A stretch of 64,000 bases of DNA from Hyphomicrobiales bacterium (GTDB taxonomy: Bacteria; Pseudomonadota; Alphaproteobacteria; Rhizobiales; Rhizobiaceae): contig UCEU01000040.1 of NCBI GenBank assembly GCA_900471485.1, positions 1 through 64,000 on the forward strand. The letters are read 5' to 3'. The translations under genes were made by a program, and so were the position numbers. Below, piece by piece: positions 42,772 to 51,312 of the stretch; position 1 is the first letter of the stretch; each line of letters starts with the position of its first letter. Below the pieces are notes generated by a model. The model was given only the letters and a program-made list of their open reading frames with translations. It searched no databases and was not told the origin of the DNA.

Positions 42772-43913
42772 CAAACTTCTCTTTCGTATTCGTCCAGGCG
42801 ATCCTCGCCGACGGTCAATGTGCCCCTGTGGGCAAAGCCGGGTGGCATATCGGTTTTCGAGACCGGCGTTTCAATACCGCCCTCGCCGATCACGCCGGGC
42901 CCCTGGTACAGCAGGATGCGATCGACGAACCCTGCATCAAGGAAAAGCCGCGCCGTCTTGGCGCCACCTTCAACCAGGAGCGAGGAGATGCCGCGCGAAG
43001 CCAGCGCCGGCAGTAGTTGTTCGGGGTGGTAGGGATGGCAGTAGACGACTTCGACGCCTGCAGCTTCCAGGGCCTGGCGGCGGGCGTCCATCTGACTGTC
43101 CTCGACGATGGTTGCCGGAGCGCGTTCCTCGGCATCGGCCGTCAGCGAAGAAACCTCCTCGCTCGCCACCACGATGACGGGAACCTCCCGCGCAGTCTTC
43201 ACCAATTTGCTCGTCACCGGCAGCCGGAGCTGCGGATCGAGTACGACACGCACTGGCGAGCGCTCCTCAAGACCCGGGATGCGGACCGTCAGGAGCGGAT
43301 CATCGGCGATCGCGGTGCCGATGCCGACAAGGATCGCATCCGTCTCGGCACGCAGCTTCTGCACCTGCTCGCGCGCCTCAGATCCGGTGATCGCGATCTG
43401 GCCCTCGCCTGTCTTGCCGATCATGCCATCGGCGGAAACGGCAAGCTTGAGAGTCACATAGGGGCGATTGTTCGTCTGGCGCATGAGGTAAGCGGCCAGC
43501 GAGCGCTTGCCTTCTTCCTCCAGCAGGCCGGTCTCGACCTCGATGCCGGCGTCGCGCAGCATGGCGATACCCCTTCCCGAAACCCGCTCGTCCGGATCCG
43601 TGACGCTGATGACGACGCGAGAGACGCCGTAGGCGATCAGCGCTTCGGAACAGGGTGGGGTCTTGCCGTGGTGTGAGCAGGGCTCGAGCGTGACATAAGC
43701 GGTGGCACCGCGGGCGAGTTCGCCGGCCTGCGCCAGCGCCTGCGTTTCGGCGTGCGGCCGGCCGCCGACGGCGGTGACGCCGCGACCGACGATCTTGCCG
43801 TCGCGTACGATGACGCAGCCGACGGATGGGTTGGTGGATGTCTGGCCGAGATGCTGCAGGCCGAGCCCGATGGCTTCCTGCATGAAACGCGCGTCGTCGG
43901 GCGAAGCGCTCAT
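42771..43913 (-). CDS. ribD: Bifunctional riboflavin deaminase/reductase RibD
   Basis: Deaminates and reduces the pyrimidine intermediate of riboflavin synthesis. Of 380 residues, the N-terminal deaminase (about 1-145) has the zinc site in GGRPHAETQAL and TLEPCSHHGKTPPC; the reductase (about 150-370) has KLAVSADGMIGK, VRVVLDPQLRLPVTS and LLVEGGAKTARLFLD. The upstream gene nrdR ends 3 bases before its start, and glyA lies before that. No FMN riboswitch is visible. Confidence 0.95.
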   Translation of the reverse strand: MSASPDDARFMQEAIGLGLQHLGQTSTNPSVGCVIVRDGKIVGRGVTAVGGRPHAETQALAQAGELARGATAYVTLEPCSHHGKTPPCSEALIAYGVSRVVISVTDPDERVSGRGIAMLRDAGIEVETGLLEEEGKRSLAAYLMRQTNNRPYVTLKLAVSADGMIGKTGEGQIAITGSEAREQVQKLRAETDAILVGIGTAIADDPLLTVRIPGLEERSPVRVVLDPQLRLPVTSKLVKTAREVPVIVVASEEVSSLTADAEERAPATIVEDSQMDARRQALEAAGVEVVYCHPYHPEQLLPALASRGISSLLVEGGAKTARLFLDAGFVDRILLYQGPGVIGEGGIETPVSKTDMPPGFAHRGTLTVGEDRLDEYEREV

Positions 43914-43916
43914 GGC

Positions 43917-44393
43917 CTAGCTGTCCAGCGGATCGCGGCCGATCTTGGCGTTGATCTCGGAGATGACTTTTTCGAAGTCTTCCGCATGGGAGAAATCGCG
44001 ATAGACGGAGGCGTAGCGAACGAAGCCAACGTCGTCGAGGCTCTTCAGCGCTTCCAGCACCTGGAGACCAATCTGTTCGGAGCTGATCTCGATCTCGCCG
44101 GAGCTTTCAAGGCGACGAACGATGCCGGAGACCGCACGCTCGATCCGGTCGCGATCGACGGGACGCTTGCGCAGCGCGATCTCGAAGGAACGCACCAGCT
44201 TTTCGCGGTCGAAAGGCGCCTTGCGGCCGGTCTTCTTGACGACCATGAGCTCGCGCAGCTGCACGCGCTCGAAGGTCGTGAAGCGACCGCCGCAATCGGG
44301 ACAAATACGCCTGCGGCGGATGGACGTGTTGTCCTCCGCCGGGCGTGAATCCTTGACCTGTGTGTCTTCCGATCCGCAGAATGGGCAGCGCAT
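43917..44393 (-). CDS. nrdR: Transcriptional repressor NrdR
   Basis: Represses ribonucleotide reductase genes when (d)ATP is bound. The 158-residue protein has a zinc ribbon (CPFC at 3-6, CPDC near 34-37), then an ATP-cone domain (KKTGRKAPFDREKLVRSFEIALRKRP in two pieces). It begins 9 bases after glyA and ends 3 bases before ribD, forming the widespread glyA-nrdR-ribD operon of alphaproteobacteria. Confidence 0.95.
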   Translation of the reverse strand: MRCPFCGSEDTQVKDSRPAEDNTSIRRRRICPDCGGRFTTFERVQLRELMVVKKTGRKAPFDREKLVRSFEIALRKRPVDRDRIERAVSGIVRRLESSGEIEISSEQIGLQVLEALKSLDDVGFVRYASVYRDFSHAEDFEKVISEINAKIGRDPLDS

Positions 44394-44402
44394 GCGCTAT
44401 CC

Positions 44403-45701
44403 TTAGCCGATGTAGTCGTACATTGGGAAGCGGCCGGTGAGGTTCATCACCTTGTCGCGTACGGCTGCTTCGACGCTGGCATTACCCTCGTCGGAGTTGG
44501 CGGCCTTCAGGCCATCGAGAACCTCGACGATGAGATTGCCGATTTCCTTGAATTCCGCTTCCTTGAAACCGCGCGTCGTGCCGGCAGGAGCGCCGAGGCG
44601 CACGCCAGAGGTGACGAAGGGCTTTTCCGGATCGAACGGGATGCCGTTCTTGTTGCAGGTGATGTAGGCGCGGCCGAGTGCTGCTTCGGCGCGCTTGCCC
44701 GTGGCGTTCTTCTTGCGAAGGTCGACCAGCATCAGGTGGTTGTCGGTGCCGCCGGAGACGACGTCGAGGCCGCCTGCGATGAGCGTATCGGCGAGCGCCT
44801 TGGCGTTCTTGACGATCTGGGCCGCGTAGTCCTTGAACTCCGGCTGCAGAGCTTCGCCGAAGGCAACGGCCTTGGCGGCGATGATGTGCATGAGCGGACC
44901 GCCCTGAAGACCCGGGAAGACGGCCGAGTTGAACTTCTTGGCCAGATCTTCGTCGTTGGTCAGGATGACACCACCGCGCGGGCCGCGCAGCGACTTGTGG
45001 GTCGTGGTCGTTGCAACGTGGCAGTGCGGGAACGGCGACGGATGCTGGCCACCGGCAACGAGACCGGCGATGTGGGCCATGTCGACCATCAGGTATGCGC
45101 CTACTTCATCGGCGATCTCGCGGAAGCGCTTCCAGTCCCAGATGCGGGAATAAGCGGTGCCGCCGGCGATGATGAGCTTCGGCTTGTGGGTGCGTGCCTT
45201 CTCGGCGACGTCGTCCATGTCGAGCAGGTTGTCGCCTTCGCGAACGCCGTAGGACACGACGTTGAACCACTTGCCGGACATGTTGACCGGCGAACCGTGC
45301 GTCAGGTGACCGCCCGAGTTGAGGTCGAGGCCCATGAAGGTGTCGCCCGGCTGCAGCAGCGCGAGGAAGACAGCCTGGTTCATCTGCGAACCGGAGTTCG
45401 GCTGAACGTTGGCGAAGTTGACGCCGAAGAGCTTCTTGGCGCGTTCGATCGCAAGTTCTTCCGCGATATCGACGAACTGGCAGCCGCCATAGTAGCGCTT
45501 GCCCGGATATCCCTCGGCGTACTTGTTGGTCATGATGGAGCCTTGGGCTTCCAGAACCGCGCGGGAAACGATGTTTTCCGAAGCGATCAGCTCGATCTCA
45601 TGACGCTGGCGACCGAGTTCCTTTTGGATCGAACCGAAGATTTCCGGATCGGTATCGGCGAGCGAGCGGTTGAAGAAGGTCTGTGTAGAAGCATTGGTCA
45701 T
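44403..45701 (-). CDS. glyA: Serine hydroxymethyltransferase
   Basis: Converts serine and tetrahydrofolate to glycine and methylene-tetrahydrofolate; PLP enzyme and main source of one-carbon units. The 432-residue protein has the PLP lysine in TTTHKSLRGPRGG, the substrate loop EGYPGKRYYGGC and VNVQPNSGSQMNQ-like FANVQPNSGSQMNQAV. It heads the operon glyA-nrdR-ribD-ribE. The AAGGAG-like site lies before ATG 45701. Confidence 0.97.
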   Translation of the reverse strand: MTNASTQTFFNRSLADTDPEIFGSIQKELGRQRHEIELIASENIVSRAVLEAQGSIMTNKYAEGYPGKRYYGGCQFVDIAEELAIERAKKLFGVNFANVQPNSGSQMNQAVFLALLQPGDTFMGLDLNSGGHLTHGSPVNMSGKWFNVVSYGVREGDNLLDMDDVAEKARTHKPKLIIAGGTAYSRIWDWKRFREIADEVGAYLMVDMAHIAGLVAGGQHPSPFPHCHVATTTTHKSLRGPRGGVILTNDEDLAKKFNSAVFPGLQGGPLMHIIAAKAVAFGEALQPEFKDYAAQIVKNAKALADTLIAGGLDVVSGGTDNHLMLVDLRKKNATGKRAEAALGRAYITCNKNGIPFDPEKPFVTSGVRLGAPAGTTRGFKEAEFKEIGNLIVEVLDGLKAANSDEGNASVEAAVRDKVMNLTGRFPMYDYIG

Positions 45702-45795
45702 CGGCGGGCTCCTTAACTGGAATGCGCTAGGCTATTAGCGCCCTGCCCGTTCAAGGGCAATACGGAGAGCGACATTTGCTAGGCAATCTACGCGC

Positions 45796-45828
45796 AACAA
45801 AAAACCGCGCCATGAAAGACGCGGTTTT
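45796..45828 (-). terminator. Rho-independent terminator of the L,D-transpeptidase gene
   Basis: On the minus strand AAAACCGCG (45820-45828) pairs with CGCGGTTTT (45801-45809), followed by the tract TTGTTG. It starts 27 bases after the transpeptidase stop codon. Confidence 0.88.
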
Positions 45829-45854
45829 GGATGTCGATTTCTGACTTTTGCAGC

Positions 45855-47159
45855 TTACTGAACCGGCTGTTCCATACCCGATGTCGTATCGAGCGCCAGT
45901 TCGGCGTTGCCGTCCATCTCGTAGATATCGTCGCGGAACTGCACGATGCCGTCGGGCATGCCCCAGGCGGAGATGTAGACGAAGTAGACAGGCACTTCTT
46001 CCGAGAGCTTGATCGGCGTGTTGACGCGGGCGGTGATCACCTGCTCCATCTGCTGGCGCGACCACGGCGGGGTGTCACGCAGCAACCAGGTGGTCAGGTC
46101 GCGAACGTTCTGGACGCGGACGCAGCCGGACGACTCGAAGCGCATGAGCTTGTTGAACAGGCCCTGCTGCGGCGTGTCGTGCATGTACTCGCCGTTCTTG
46201 TTGTAGAAATTGATCTTCGTCGAGGCCATGGCGTTGATCTTGCCCGGATCCTGGCGGAACATCAGGTTCGGCGCCTTTTCGGCGTTCCAGTCGATCGTCT
46301 CGGGCGCGACTTCCGTGCCCTTGCCGTCGATCAGGCGAATGTTGTTGCGCGTCAGGTAGGTCGGATCCTTGCGCATCAGCGGCACGATGTCCTTCTCGAC
46401 GATCGAACGCGGAGCCGTCCAGTACGGATTGAGGATAACTTCGTAGATCTTCGAGTTGACAAGGTGCGTCGGGCGGCTGAGGCGGCCGACGATGGCGTTA
46501 TGACGCGTCACGACGCTGCCGTCTTCGATGCCTTCGACATAGGCGGCCGGGATGTTGACCATCACGTGGCGGCGGCCAAGTTCGGCCGGGAAGGTCTGCA
46601 GGCGGATCAAGTTGGTGTTCAGCTGCTGCAGGCGCACGTCGGCAGGGATATTCATCGCTTTCAGCGTGAATTCGCCGATCACACCATCGGCCGGGAGGCC
46701 GTGGCGAGCCTGGAAGCGCTTGACGGCGCCGTCGACGTAGGAATCGAAAGAAGAGGACAGGCCGGCTTCGCGCGGCAGGTCGCCGGTAACGGCAAGACGC
46801 TGGCGCAGCGCCTGAACGGACTGATCCGTGACGCCGATCTGCAGGCGCTGTTCGCCCGGATTGACCTGCGGCCAACCACCGGCGGAGGCGATCTGCTGGT
46901 ATTCCATGATCGCCTGCTGGATGCTGCCAACGGACTGCGGCCCGAGGATCGGCGTGTTCGAGACGACGGCGGTTGCCGTGCGCGAAGCCTTTGCGTCGAA
47001 CTGGTCATCCCAATCGCCGCGATCCGGTGCATTGATCAGCGAATCGAGTGCCGATTGCGCGAATGCGGGGCCGGCAACAGCGCCAGCGCCGGCCATTGCC
47101 GCGGACGCGAGAAACGTCCGGCGAGAAAGAGCTTCAGTTTTTGACTTTTTCGACATCAT
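45855..47159 (-). CDS. L,D-transpeptidase (YcbB/LdtP type), Tat-exported
   Basis: A 434-residue enzyme that makes 3-3 cross-links or ties lipoproteins to peptidoglycan. A twin-arginine signal is seen at the start (SRRTFLASAAMAGAGA, cleavage near residue 36). A peptidoglycan-binding helix follows (GLPADGVIGEFTLKAMN near residue 210), then the YkuD catalytic domain with the nucleophile in FESSGCVRVQNVRDL. The start is taken at ATG 47159, with ATG 47156 and GTG 47168 also possible. In Liberibacter and Sinorhizobium the homologue LdtP is controlled by the MarR protein LdtR, which is encoded just upstream here in the same direction. Confidence 0.9.
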   Translation of the reverse strand: MMSKKSKTEALSRRTFLASAAMAGAGAVAGPAFAQSALDSLINAPDRGDWDDQFDAKASRTATAVVSNTPILGPQSVGSIQQAIMEYQQIASAGGWPQVNPGEQRLQIGVTDQSVQALRQRLAVTGDLPREAGLSSSFDSYVDGAVKRFQARHGLPADGVIGEFTLKAMNIPADVRLQQLNTNLIRLQTFPAELGRRHVMVNIPAAYVEGIEDGSVVTRHNAIVGRLSRPTHLVNSKIYEVILNPYWTAPRSIVEKDIVPLMRKDPTYLTRNNIRLIDGKGTEVAPETIDWNAEKAPNLMFRQDPGKINAMASTKINFYNKNGEYMHDTPQQGLFNKLMRFESSGCVRVQNVRDLTTWLLRDTPPWSRQQMEQVITARVNTPIKLSEEVPVYFVYISAWGMPDGIVQFRDDIYEMDGNAELALDTTSGMEQPVQ

Positions 47160-47603
47160 CCCAACCACTAAATTGCCGCTGCTTGAGAGACCGGCGGCCT
47201 TTTTGCCTCATCACTGCGATAACGCAGATCTGTATCTACCCGTTGCCACGGTGCACCACAAAATTCCGCTACCTGTCATCACTTGATTGCGAGCAGGGAG
47301 CGCGAGGTTATCGGACCTCGGATTTGGGAAGCGCCGGATTGCTTAGTATTTTCGCTGACATGCCAATATGGCCAATTCGTGTCGCCGCATTCAACCTCAA
47401 CCCAGGATGGCGACCAACGTCGAAAAAGAACCATTTAACTGCAGAAATTTTGCCGGGTAATAGCGGCTAAAGACCGACTTGAACACTGGCTCAAACGCTT
47501 GCCTGCCATGCGTTGCAAAGATGCCACGCGGGCCGAAACGGCAAAACCGGACGCGCAGGGAAACGCATCCGGTTTTCTTTGACCTTGGAGGAGGTCTTAT
47601 GCC
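47160..47603. other. Intergenic region between ldtR and the L,D-transpeptidase gene
   Basis: A 444-base spacer without a supported gene. It contains the LdtR terminator at 47543-47576 and presumably the promoter of the transpeptidase gene in its left half. I looked for an obvious palindromic LdtR site and could not point to one with confidence. Confidence 0.5.
47543..47576 (-). terminator. Terminator of ldtR
   Basis: On the minus strand AAAACCGGA (47568-47576) pairs with TCCGGTTTT (47543-47551), extended by GCG/CGC. It lies 28 bases past the ldtR stop codon, with the T-run at the end of the stem. Confidence 0.75.
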
Positions 47604-48119
47604 TTAGAGACGGTACATGATCGAGTCGTTCCAGAAACGATCCAGACGGGTCAGCAGCTTGTTCATCTGCGTGAACTCGTCCTCGCCGATGCCGCCGACC
47701 TTGTCGATCGAAGCGATATGGCGCTCATAGAGCTTGGCAACGGTTTCGGCGATGTCCTGGCCGGTTTCCGTCAGGCTGATGCGGACCGAGCGACGGTCGA
47801 TGCGCGAGCGCTGATGGTTGATGAAGCCAAGGTCGACGAGCTTCTTGACGTTGTAGGAAACGTTGGAGCCCAGATAGTAACCGCGGGAGCGAAGTTCGCC
47901 GGCGGTCAGTTCCGAGTTGCCGATGTTGAAAAGGAGAAGCGCCTGGACGGCGTTGACGTCGCTGCGACCCTGACGGTCGAACTCGTCCTTGATGACGTCG
48001 AGGAGACGGCGGTGAAGACGTTCAACAAGGTGAAGGGATTCCATGTAAAGATCACGGATGCCCAGGTCCTGCTGGTCACGGAAGTTCGATACCGCCTGCG
48101 GCTTGATTTTCGTATTCAT
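47604..48119 (-). CDS. ldtR: MarR-family regulator LdtR
   Basis: A 171-residue winged-HTH regulator of the MarR family. The HTH is visible as ELTAGELRSRGYYLGSNVSY with recognition helix NVSYNVKKLVDLGF, followed by the wing RSRIDRRSVRISLTETG. Long helices at each end form the dimer. The gene order LdtR then L,D-transpeptidase is that of Liberibacter, in which LdtR activates ldtP and controls osmotic tolerance. Direct regulation here is inferred from family and position. Confidence 0.85.
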   Translation of the reverse strand: MNTKIKPQAVSNFRDQQDLGIRDLYMESLHLVERLHRRLLDVIKDEFDRQGRSDVNAVQALLLFNIGNSELTAGELRSRGYYLGSNVSYNVKKLVDLGFINHQRSRIDRRSVRISLTETGQDIAETVAKLYERHIASIDKVGGIGEDEFTQMNKLLTRLDRFWNDSIMYRL

Positions 48120-48250
48120 GATGACTGCCTCACTGTTTTGTTTGGCGGTGTTGGTTTTCTTCCCGCCTTGAGACAGACCCTATCGAATACAAATAAAATT
48201 CTACTTAAACCGCAGGCTTAACAGTGCCTTACCGAAAACCCATCGTTGTA

Positions 48251-48688
48251 TCAGGGTAAATCAACGCTTACCTCGCGCCGGCGCTTGCGGTTCTCCCACC
48301 ATAGCGTGGCCCGAAAACCCAGGTAAACCAGCGCCACCGATATATGGAATATGACGACCAGCCGATTGGCGCCGAAGATCTCGGGCAGGAAACCGTACAT
48401 GACGATCTGGCCGCCTGCCGCCAGTACCCAGATGACCGGCCCCCAGGAGACGACCAGCCACAGGCCGAGCGACGTCACGAGGAAAAGTACGGCAAGGCTC
48501 GAGCTCGCCACCTTCCAGGGAAGCGTCAGCAGATCGAAACGTCCGGCGCCGACAAGCGAGTAGCCGACGAGCATCGCCCAGTACTGCAGGCCGAACCAGA
48601 AGCAGGAGATGGCGACAAGGCGCAGGAACAGGATAAAGAGAATATCCGTCAGCGTCCGTTTCGGTATCGTTGGAGAATCAGCGTCCAT
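48251..48688 (-). CDS. Small multi-pass membrane protein (DUF6163 type)
   Basis: A 145-residue protein with three or four membrane helices (about 13-35, 55-78, 86-104 and 112-130) and a charged tail RKRRREVSVDLP. It matches, as far as I recall, the Rhizobiales DUF6163 family of unknown function. It lies 131 bases upstream of ldtR on the same strand and diverges from hemB. Role unknown. Confidence 0.65.
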   Translation of the reverse strand: MDADSPTIPKRTLTDILFILFLRLVAISCFWFGLQYWAMLVGYSLVGAGRFDLLTLPWKVASSSLAVLFLVTSLGLWLVVSWGPVIWVLAAGGQIVMYGFLPEIFGANRLVVIFHISVALVYLGFRATLWWENRKRRREVSVDLP

Positions 48689-48820
48689 GGATCAGACAAT
48701 AGGGTTGCGGCGATCAATTCGCCAGTCATCGCCCTGTTGCGGCCAATCGTCCGGTTTCGGTTGCCGGAGCGGCATGGTAATGACCTGACCTTCATTGGAA
48801 TGACTGAAAGCAAGACCACC

Positions 48821-49834
48821 ATGCAGGACAAGACCCACCTCGTCGACGAAATCACCGGCCACCGCCGGATGCGCCGCAATCGCAAGGCGGACTGGACGCG
48901 CCGGCTCGTGCAGGAAAACCGGCTGACGGTGGATGATCTCATCTGGCCCGTCTTCGTCGTGCCCGGCTCCGGCATCGTCGAGCCGATCCCGGCGATGCCC
49001 GGCGTCAACCGCATGAGCGTCGACAAGCTGGTCGAGGCGACGAAGGAAGCCGCCGATCTCGGCATTCCCGCGATCGCCACCTTCCCCAACATCGAGATGA
49101 ACCTTCGCGATGAGACTGGCTCCAACAGCCTGGAAGCGAACAATCTGATCAACCTGGCGACGGCGGCGATCAAAAAGGCCGTGCCCAATATCGGCATCAT
49201 CACCGACGTGGCGCTCGACCCCTTCACCAGCCACGGCCATGACGGCATCATGCGCGGCGGCGAAATCGTCAACGACGAGACCGTCGACCAGGTGGCGCGT
49301 GCCGCCGTCATGCAGGCGGATGCCGGCTCCGACATCATCTCGCCGTCTGAAATGATGGACGGCCGGATCGGCGCCATTCGCCGCGCGCTCGACGCCGCCG
49401 GCCACCAGAATGTCGGCATCATGAGCTATGCGACCAAATTCGCATCGGCCTTCTACGGCCCCTACCGCGAGGCGATCTCGACCGGCGGCCTGCTGAAGGG
49501 CGACAAGAAGACCTATTACATCGATCCGGCGAACGGCACCGAGGCGATCCGTGACGCGGCACTCGACGTCGAGGAAGGCGCAGACATGCTGATGGTCAAG
49601 CCCGGCCTTCCCTATATCGACATCTGCTGGCGGATGAAGGAAGCCTTCGGCCTGCCGACCTTCGCCTATCAGGTTTCCGGCGAATACTCGCAGATCAAGG
49701 CCGCCGCGATGAACGGCTGGATCGACGGCGAGAAGGCGATGCTCGAAACATTGCTGGCGTTCAAGCGCGCCGGCTGCGACGGTATCCTCACCTACTTCTC
49801 GATCGAAGTCGCCAAGATCCTGGCGAAGCGCTGA
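48821..49834 (+). CDS. hemB: Porphobilinogen synthase (delta-aminolevulinate dehydratase), Mg type
   Basis: Joins two 5-aminolevulinate molecules into porphobilinogen in heme and corrin synthesis. Starting at ATG 48821 gives 337 residues, the family's normal length (ATG 48800 adds 7). Schiff-base Lys pair and phosphate-binding regions are in VGIMSYATKFASAFYGP and MLMVKPGLPYIDI. The zinc-binding cysteine triad of Escherichia coli HemB is replaced: the segment reads DVALDPFTSHGHDG (Ala, Asp, Asp). Bradyrhizobium shows the same change and is Mg-dependent. Diverges from the small membrane gene; the RDD gene follows 77 bases later. Confidence 0.95.
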   Translation: MQDKTHLVDEITGHRRMRRNRKADWTRRLVQENRLTVDDLIWPVFVVPGSGIVEPIPAMPGVNRMSVDKLVEATKEAADLGIPAIATFPNIEMNLRDETGSNSLEANNLINLATAAIKKAVPNIGIITDVALDPFTSHGHDGIMRGGEIVNDETVDQVARAAVMQADAGSDIISPSEMMDGRIGAIRRALDAAGHQNVGIMSYATKFASAFYGPYREAISTGGLLKGDKKTYYIDPANGTEAIRDAALDVEEGADMLMVKPGLPYIDICWRMKEAFGLPTFAYQVSGEYSQIKAAAMNGWIDGEKAMLETLLAFKRAGCDGILTYFSIEVAKILAKR

Positions 49835-49911
49835 TCGCTGTCGGCGAATATTGTATCTGCGTTGGGCGACACCATATCTGTGACACAACTTCTCGAAAGG
49901 AGATCGCAACG

Positions 49912-50370
49912 ATGTCGCTCAACCCCAACCCGCTTTATGCCGCACCTGAGGATTGGCGCGCCTATAGCGGTACGCTGAGCCGGCGCGTCTTTGCCTTCAT
50001 TCTCGACTACGTCATCATCCTGCTGTTGTGCATTCCGGCGGCGGTGATCCTGTTCTTCCTGTCGATCGTGACCCTGGGTCTCGGCTTCTTTCTTTATCCG
50101 GCGCTCTTCGTCATCGTCGCGGGGCTCTATTTCGGCTTCACCGTCGGCGGCTCCAGCCAGGCGTCGCTCGGGATGCGCGCCATGGGGATTGCCATCATGC
50201 GCGTCGACGGGCAGCGGATGGATTTCCTGACCGCCATCGTCCATCTGGCCCTGTTCTGGATCCTGAACTCCGTGCTGACCCCGCTGATCCTGCTGGTCGG
50301 CCTGTTCACCGAACGCAGCCGTCTGCTGCACGACTTTCTGGTCGGTACGGTAACGGTCCGGACTGCCTGA
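49912..50370 (+). CDS. RDD-family membrane protein
   Basis: A 152-residue protein with three membrane helices and the RDD signature: SRRVFAFILDYVIILLL (Arg and Asp in the first helix) and a second Asp in the loop VDGQRMDFLTAI. Members are inner-membrane proteins, possibly transporters; the substrate is unknown. ATG 49912 has GAAAGGAG ahead. Stands between hemB and bpt in the same direction. Confidence 0.8.
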   Translation: MSLNPNPLYAAPEDWRAYSGTLSRRVFAFILDYVIILLLCIPAAVILFFLSIVTLGLGFFLYPALFVIVAGLYFGFTVGGSSQASLGMRAMGIAIMRVDGQRMDFLTAIVHLALFWILNSVLTPLILLVGLFTERSRLLHDFLVGTVTVRTA

Positions 50371-50534
50371 TATCAGGCTAATTCAGGCGTGGGGCTTTAT
50401 CCCCGAGCTTTCGCGGATATATCCGAAAGTATGACTGAGCGCGGCGTCCGACAGGCTGCCGCGCTGTTGACGTTTTTCAATCTTAAGTCATGCTGTCATA
50501 AAGCTTTTAATCCCAAGGGAAACATCTGCCGCAG

Positions 50535-51311
50535 ATGAATACGCAGACAACGCCATCACCGCAGTTTTATCTGACGGCTCCGGCTGCGTGCCCCTATCTG
50601 GCCCATGAAATGGAACGCAAGGTGTTCACGCACCTTGTCGGCCCGCGGGCGGCGGAGATGAACGATATCCTGACCCAGGGCGGCTTTCGCCGGTCTCAGA
50701 ACATTGCCTATCGTCCCGCCTGCGAATCATGCCGCGCCTGCATCTCCGTGCGCATTCTCGCGCAGGACTTCATGCCGACGAAATCGATGAAGCGGGTGCT
50801 TTCGAACAACGCCGACATCATCGCCACCGAATTTCCGGCGCAGCCTTCCAGCGAACAGTATTCGCTGTTCCGACGCTATCTCGATTATCGCCACCAACAA
50901 GGCGGCATGTCCGACATGACGGTGCTCGACTATGCGATCATGGTCGAAGACACGCATGTAAACACCAAGATCATCGAGTACCGCCTGCGCGAGGAAGGCT
51001 CCGGCCTGCAGGAACGCCCCACCGGTGAACTGGTTGCTGCGGCGCTGACGGACACCATGAGCGACGGGCTCTCGATGGTCTACTCCTACTTCAACCCCGA
51101 TCTCGACCGACGCTCGCTCGGCAGCTTCATGATCCTCGACCATATCAGGCGCACCAAGGCGCTCGGGTTGCCGCATGTCTATCTCGGCTACTGGGTTCAA
51201 GGATCGCGCAAAATGGATTACAAGACACGCTTCCAGCCGCAGGAACACCTGACGCCGCGCGGATGGGAACGCTTCGACCCGTCCACCTTGCCCGAAGGCT
51301 CCCGCGACTGA
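50535..51311 (+). CDS. bpt: Leucyl-tRNA-protein transferase Bpt (aspartate/glutamate leucyltransferase)
   Basis: Adds leucine from Leu-tRNA to N-terminal Asp or Glu of proteins, marking them for ClpS/ClpAP (N-degron pathway). The 258-residue protein has the ATE1-type layout: FYLTAPAACPYLAHEMERK, the cysteine pair in RPACESCRACISVRI, and the C-terminal GNAT-like region SLGSFMILDHIRRTKALG and YKTRFQPQEHL. The DMT gene starts 1 base after its stop codon. Confidence 0.93.
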   Translation: MNTQTTPSPQFYLTAPAACPYLAHEMERKVFTHLVGPRAAEMNDILTQGGFRRSQNIAYRPACESCRACISVRILAQDFMPTKSMKRVLSNNADIIATEFPAQPSSEQYSLFRRYLDYRHQQGGMSDMTVLDYAIMVEDTHVNTKIIEYRLREEGSGLQERPTGELVAAALTDTMSDGLSMVYSYFNPDLDRRSLGSFMILDHIRRTKALGLPHVYLGYWVQGSRKMDYKTRFQPQEHLTPRGWERFDPSTLPEGSRD

Positions 51312-51312
51312 C

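Noticed and set aside
48692..49909. Minus-strand frame opposite hemB
   Set aside because: Composition is that of antisense noise and hemB accounts for the region.
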